Position numbers and translations under genes: made by a program | The notes under the pieces: model-generated | Seen by the model: the letters and a program-made list of their open reading frames with translations, nothing else | The model's database searches: none | Told to the model about the DNA's origin: nothing | In this document: piece after piece, positions 60,794-64,000 of the stretch | Position numbering within the stretch: the first letter of the stretch is position 1 | How the letters are laid out: each line of letters opens with the position of its first letter | DNA from: G963666895 sp963666895 | Lineage (GTDB): Bacteria; Desulfobacterota; Desulfovibrionia; Desulfovibrionales; Desulfovibrionaceae | Assembly (NCBI GenBank): GCA_963666895.2 | Contig: CAXXNS010000002.1 | Span: 1 to 64,000 of the forward strand | DNA length: 64,000 nucleotides | Direction: 5' to 3'

Positions 60794-61783
60794 ACGTGGC
60801 CGTGCTCCACGACCACCTTGCCGGGCCCGACGCCCGAGCCGGACGAGCTGGACAATCTGGTTCAGGCCGAGGCCGTGGCCAAGGCCCTGCGAAAGTCCGG
60901 TCATCAGGCGCGCCTCGTGCCCCTGGAGCCCGAACCAAGCAAGCTCAAGGCCGCCCTGGAGGCGGTCAAGGCCGGGCCGGTGTTCAACCTGGTGGAATCC
61001 TGCTGGGGCGAGAGCCGCCTGGCCCACGTGGCCCCGGCCGTGCTGGAGACCCTGGGCCGCTCCTTCACGGGCAGCGGCGCCTTCGCCTTCCTGGTCACCG
61101 GGGACAAGGTGCGGGTCAAGGAGATGCTGCGCTACGCCGGGCTGCCCACCCCGGCCTGGCACACCGTCGAGACCCTGGGGCGCGGCCAGGGCAGAACAGA
61201 GAACCAGGCCCGGGGTCCGTACCTGCTCAAGCCGGTGTTCGAGCACGGCTCCGTGGGCCTGGACGACGACTGCCTGGTGACCGTGGAGAGCAACCGGGAA
61301 CTGGCCGGAAAGCTGGCCGGAAAGCAAAAGGACACCGGGCTGGAGTACTTTGCCGAGGCCTACGTGGAGGGCCGGGAGTTCAACATCGCCGGTTTGGCGG
61401 CCGGGAACCACGTGGAGGTCCTGCCGTGCGCGGAGATGCGGTTCGTGGACTTTCCCGAGGGCAAGCCGCGCATCCTGGGCTACCGCTCCAAGTGGGAGGA
61501 GGGCACCTTCGAGGCCCGGTCCACGGTGCGTTCGTTCGACTTCCCGGACTCGGACCGCCCCCTGCTCAACAAGCTCAAGGGGCTGGTCCTGGCCTGCTGG
61601 GCCTTGTTCGAATTCAGCGGCTACGGCCGGGTGGATTTCCGCGTCGGCGCGGACGACCGCCCCATGATCATCGACGTCAACCCCAACCCCTGCCTGGCCC
61701 CGGACGCGGGCCTGGCCGCCGCGGCCGAGCGGGCCGGCCTGGACTACCAGGCCCTGGTGGGCCGCATTCTGGCCGCGTCCTGA
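60790..61783 (+). CDS. Ddl-like ATP-grasp ligase 2, with one frameshift near the start
   Basis: Second Ddl-like ligase, about 330 residues. GTG 60790 overlaps the previous TGA (GTGA) and gives VNVAVLHDHLAGPDA, the natural N-terminus. One extra C at about 60835 then shifts the frame; the rest reads unbroken to 61783, and a TTG at 60818 could start a shortened form. Motifs: DELDNLVQAEAVAKAL, FNLVESCWGESRL, LLKPVFEHGSVGL, EAYVEGREFNIAGL and the Mg site MIIDVNPNPCLAPDAG. Two different ligases in a row suggest two successive ligations. Confidence 0.83.
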
Positions 61784-61789
61784 CACATC

Positions 61790-62299
61790 ATGAAGAATAC
61801 CTGTGAAACCCTTCTGGACGTCCGTTTCCGCAACCAGATCCTGCAAAGCGACGTGTCCGCTGTCCGTTCCCTGACCGAGGCCACGGGCATGTTCACCCCT
61901 GAGGAGGTGCGCATGGCCGCCTCCCTGGTGCGCGAACGGCTGGCCATGGGCCCGGAGAGCGGCTACCACTTCCTGTTCGCCGAGGCCGGCCGCCAGGTGC
62001 TGGGATATGCCTGTTTCGGCCCCATCGACTGCACGGACGGCCGCTTCGACCTGTACTGGATCGCGGTTCGGCCCGACCGTCAGGGCATGGGCCTGGGCCG
62101 GGAAATCCTGGCCGCGTCCGAGGAGCGCGTGCGCGGCCAGGGCGGGGTGCGCGTCTACGCCGAGACCTCGTCCCAGGAATCCTACGAACCCACCCGTCGG
62201 TTCTACGAGAACAACGGATACCGGGTCGACGCCCGGCTGGCCGACTTCTACCGTCCCGGGGACGACAAGGTCGTCTACGTCAAGGACCTGGCCAAGTAG
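61790..62299 (+). CDS. GNAT-family N-acetyltransferase
   Basis: Transfers an acetyl group from acetyl-CoA to an amine; 169 residues. Motif A is IAVRPDRQGMGLGREIL (pyrophosphate-binding RxxGxG/A). DGRFDLYWIAV and ETSSQESYEPTRRFYENNGY are characteristic. ATG 61790 follows the ligase by 6 bp, so it belongs to the same operon. With an aminomutase upstream, N-acetylation of a beta-amino acid, as in the methanogen osmolyte N-epsilon-acetyl-beta-lysine, is an attractive inference, though the archaeal enzyme is longer. Confidence 0.88.
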   Translation: MKNTCETLLDVRFRNQILQSDVSAVRSLTEATGMFTPEEVRMAASLVRERLAMGPESGYHFLFAEAGRQVLGYACFGPIDCTDGRFDLYWIAVRPDRQGMGLGREILAASEERVRGQGGVRVYAETSSQESYEPTRRFYENNGYRVDARLADFYRPGDDKVVYVKDLAK

Positions 62300-63003
62300 A
62301 CGTCCTCGACCGTCTGCCCGCCCTGCAGGGCGTGGCTGGACACCAGCCGGAACGGGCTTTCCCTGTCGTTCTGCACGAACAAACAGATCTCCCGCACGGC
62401 CAGGGGATCGATGCACACGGGCTTGACCAGCTTGGCCAGCCGTTCCTTCACGCTTGCCCGCTCCTCCAGGTCCGGCAGCCGCCGGGTCAGGGTCATGTGA
62501 AAGCGGTACTGGTCGTCCACGTAGGGGTAGCCGAAGCGCAGGAGCAGCTCGTCCTGGCGCATGGTCAGGCCCGGACCGCGTCGCCGCGCGATCTCCTCCG
62601 GGACAAGGGGGGCGCGGAAGCTATCGAACGCGGTGACGCAGTCCCAGGCCAATTCATCCACCTCGGGGCAGGGGCCTTCGGGCACCAGGGCCAGGAAGCC
62701 GCCCAGGGAGCGCAGGGCCAGGCGCGGGCCCAGGGCCGGATGCCTCAGCCGGGCGAAGTCGGCCAGGGCCTGGTCCAAAAGGTCGAAATCAGCGCCCGGG
62801 GTCAGGCGGAACGGGGCCTTGAGCGTGGCGTGCAGGCCGTAGAACGCGGCCGGGGCCGTCAGGTCGACCCGTTCCTGGGCGGTGAAGCCGGGCGGCGGGT
62901 CCGTTTGCGGGTCCGGACGCAGCCAGACGCGGCCCAGCCGCTCCAGTTCGGAGCCGGGCTCGGGCGCGTGGTAGATGGCGTAGCGTTCGGACATGGCGTT
63001 CAC
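62275..63003 (-). CDS. DUF1045 phosphonate-operon protein (2H phosphoesterase-like)
   Basis: A 242-residue protein of the family found in phn operons. The two H-x-T motifs of 2H phosphoesterases are present: GLHATLKAPFRL (about 57) and RFHMTLTRRL (about 168). It likely hydrolyses a cyclic phosphate or similar intermediate. The start GTG 63003 overlaps the phnM stop (GTGA); ATG 62994 is an alternative. The 3' end overlaps the converging GNAT gene by 25 bp. Confidence 0.87.
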   Translation of the reverse strand: MNAMSERYAIYHAPEPGSELERLGRVWLRPDPQTDPPPGFTAQERVDLTAPAAFYGLHATLKAPFRLTPGADFDLLDQALADFARLRHPALGPRLALRSLGGFLALVPEGPCPEVDELAWDCVTAFDSFRAPLVPEEIARRRGPGLTMRQDELLLRFGYPYVDDQYRFHMTLTRRLPDLEERASVKERLAKLVKPVCIDPLAVREICLFVQNDRESPFRLVSSHALQGGQTVEDVYLARSLT

Positions 63004-64000
63004 TGCAGGCGGCGTCCGCCGCGCCAGACGTTCATGACCACGGGCTGGTCGTCCACCAGCCGCACCCGGACCAGGTCGGCCCGCTTGCCCGGGGCCAGCA
63101 GGCCGCGGTCGCCCATGCCCAGCACCCGGGCCGGGTTGGTGGAGACCATGGCCACGGTCTCGGGCAGGGGCAACCCCTCCTCGGTGTGCAGTACGAAGGC
63201 CGCGTGCACCAGGGCCCGGGGCACGTAGTCCGAGGACAAGATGTCCAGCAGTCCCTCCCTGGCCAGCAGCCGGGCCGAGACGTTGCCGGAGTGGGAGCCG
63301 CCCCTCACCACGTTGGGGCCGCCCATGACCACGGACAGGCCGAGCCGGTGGGCCTCGCGGGCCGCCTCCAGGGTGGTGGGGAACTCGCTGATGCTCACGC
63401 CCTGGTCCGCGGCCAGGTGCACGTGCTCGGGCACGGTGTCGTCGTGGCTGGCCACGGGCAGGCCGCGTTTGCGGCAGAGGTCCAGGATGCGGGCCCGGAA
63501 GTGCGGGGCGCAGCTCTCCTGCACGGTCTTGAGTTCCTTGACCAGGGTTTCGAATTCCTGGTCGTCCCAGGACATGTGGCTGTAGTACTCGCGGTACTTG
63601 TCGTGGCGCGTGAACTGGCGCTGGCCCGGGGTGTGGTCCATGAGGGAGACCAGGGCCAGGTTGGCCTCGTCCGCGTGGGGCTCGAACATGTCCATGACGT
63701 GGGGGTCGCAGACCTCGCAGCGCAGGTGCAGCTTGTGCTCGGCCCGGAGCAGGTCGTGCCGCCAGGCCGTGCGCAGGGCGCGCATGGACAGCCCCAGCAG
63801 GGTATGGCGCATCTTGCCCTCGTGCATCTGGCCGCAGCAGATGCCGTTGAGCACCGTGGTGATGCCCGCGCCCACGATCTCGTTGTCGTGGGCCAGCAGG
63901 GCGGTCAGGGGCGCGGGCCAGAGCACCTTGGGCCGGGGCATGAACTTGGTTTCCAGGTTGTCCGTGTGCATCTCCACCAGCCCGGGCAGGAGAAAGTCCC
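63000..64000 (-). CDS. phnM: PhnM, alpha-D-ribose 1-methylphosphonate 5-triphosphate diphosphatase (5' end outside window)
   Basis: Carbon-phosphorus lyase pathway enzyme of the amidohydrolase superfamily, releasing pyrophosphate from the ribose triphosphate. The frame is open to the window edge, so the N-terminus is missing. Metal-site motifs are FLLPGLVEMHTDNLE at the visible start, MDHTPGQRQF and PVASHDDTVPEHV; MGGPNVVRGGSHSGNVSA is family-typical. DUF1045 follows it in a GTGA overlap, the usual phn arrangement. The rest of the phn operon should lie just beyond 64000. Confidence 0.95.
   Translation of the reverse strand, partial: DFLLPGLVEMHTDNLETKFMPRPKVLWPAPLTALLAHDNEIVGAGITTVLNGICCGQMHEGKMRHTLLGLSMRALRTAWRHDLLRAEHKLHLRCEVCDPHVMDMFEPHADEANLALVSLMDHTPGQRQFTRHDKYREYYSHMSWDDQEFETLVKELKTVQESCAPHFRARILDLCRKRGLPVASHDDTVPEHVHLAADQGVSISEFPTTLEAAREAHRLGLSVVMGGPNVVRGGSHSGNVSARLLAREGLLDILSSDYVPRALVHAAFVLHTEEGLPLPETVAMVSTNPARVLGMGDRGLLAPGKRADLVRVRLVDDQPVVMNVWRGGRRLQ

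Noticed and set aside
59150..60840. Programmed ribosomal frameshifting in the aminomutase and ligase genes.
   Set aside because: Seven sites of one type in 1.7 kb, without slippery heptamers or stimulatory structures, cannot be programmed shifts; sequence error or decay is far more likely.

Overview
The window is high-GC bacterial chromosome. Almost every gene is intact and typical of a sulfate-reducing member of the Desulfovibrionaceae (Desulfovibrio or Pseudodesulfovibrio type). That placement is inferred from the gene set: a minimal two-gene suf operon, rubredoxin, a nadC-nadA-nadB operon, a divergent pyruvate carboxylase beside birA, a fused succinyl-CoA-synthetase-like protein, FMN azoreductase and many c-di-GMP and chemotaxis proteins. 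No rRNA, CRISPR array, prophage or insertion sequence was seen.

Layout. 1-8.8 kb (+): the 3' end of mfd, two SurA-type periplasmic chaperones, a RodZ-like protein, recO, glyQ-glyS and rpsT, closed by a terminator. 8.9-13.6 kb (+): trkA-trkH potassium uptake and two little-known genes. 13.6-17.6 kb (-): a Sel1-like protein and the nadC-nadA-nadB operon for de novo NAD synthesis. 17.7-19.0 kb (+): mgtE. 19.0-26.0 kb (-): a tightly packed run ileS-lspA-lgt-small membrane protein-cpoB-like-NIL/ferredoxin-PilZ-cheZ, which combines lipoprotein maturation with chemotaxis output. 26.0-26.5 kb: a non-coding stretch ending in a perfect terminator, a small-RNA candidate. 26.5-32.1 kb: a REC-PAS-GGDEF-EAL protein, a CHASE2 nucleotide cyclase, an exported Cys-rich PEBP-like protein and greA. 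32.4-33.6 kb: an AT-rich, probably transferred radical SAM/SPASM gene beside tRNA-Pro(GGG). 33.8-39.3 kb: cheW, an Smr protein, sufCB, a dCACHE-GGDEF protein and a YdjM-like membrane protein. 39.3-39.6 kb: AT-rich non-coding DNA with phased TCTAGA repeats. 39.6-46.4 kb: a glycosyltransferase, fused SucCD, an unknown protein, a response regulator, a DHH phosphoesterase and a CCA-adding enzyme. 46.4-52.6 kb: birA, pyruvate carboxylase, a DsbA-like lipoprotein and azoreductase. 52.8-57.8 kb: a small unknown protein, cheD, two HDOD proteins, rubredoxin, a 7-TM protein and a receiver-less sigma-54 activator. 58.1-62.3 kb: a lysine 2,3-aminomutase-like radical enzyme, two Ddl-like ATP-grasp ligases and a GNAT acetyltransferase. 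62.3-64 kb (-): a DUF1045 protein and the start of phnM (phosphonate use).

The most interesting region is 58.4-62.3 kb. Four contiguous genes look like a pathway that makes, ligates and acetylates beta-lysine or a related beta-amino acid. Three of the four reading frames there are broken by seven extra single C bases within 1.7 kb. No other gene in the window shows such lesions, so the region is either a local sequence error or a very recently decaying operon. Other notable items are the candidate sRNA with three CCTCC motifs, the zinc-ribbon tail on pyruvate carboxylase, the CX1C rubredoxin and several palindromes or phased repeats in promoter regions.
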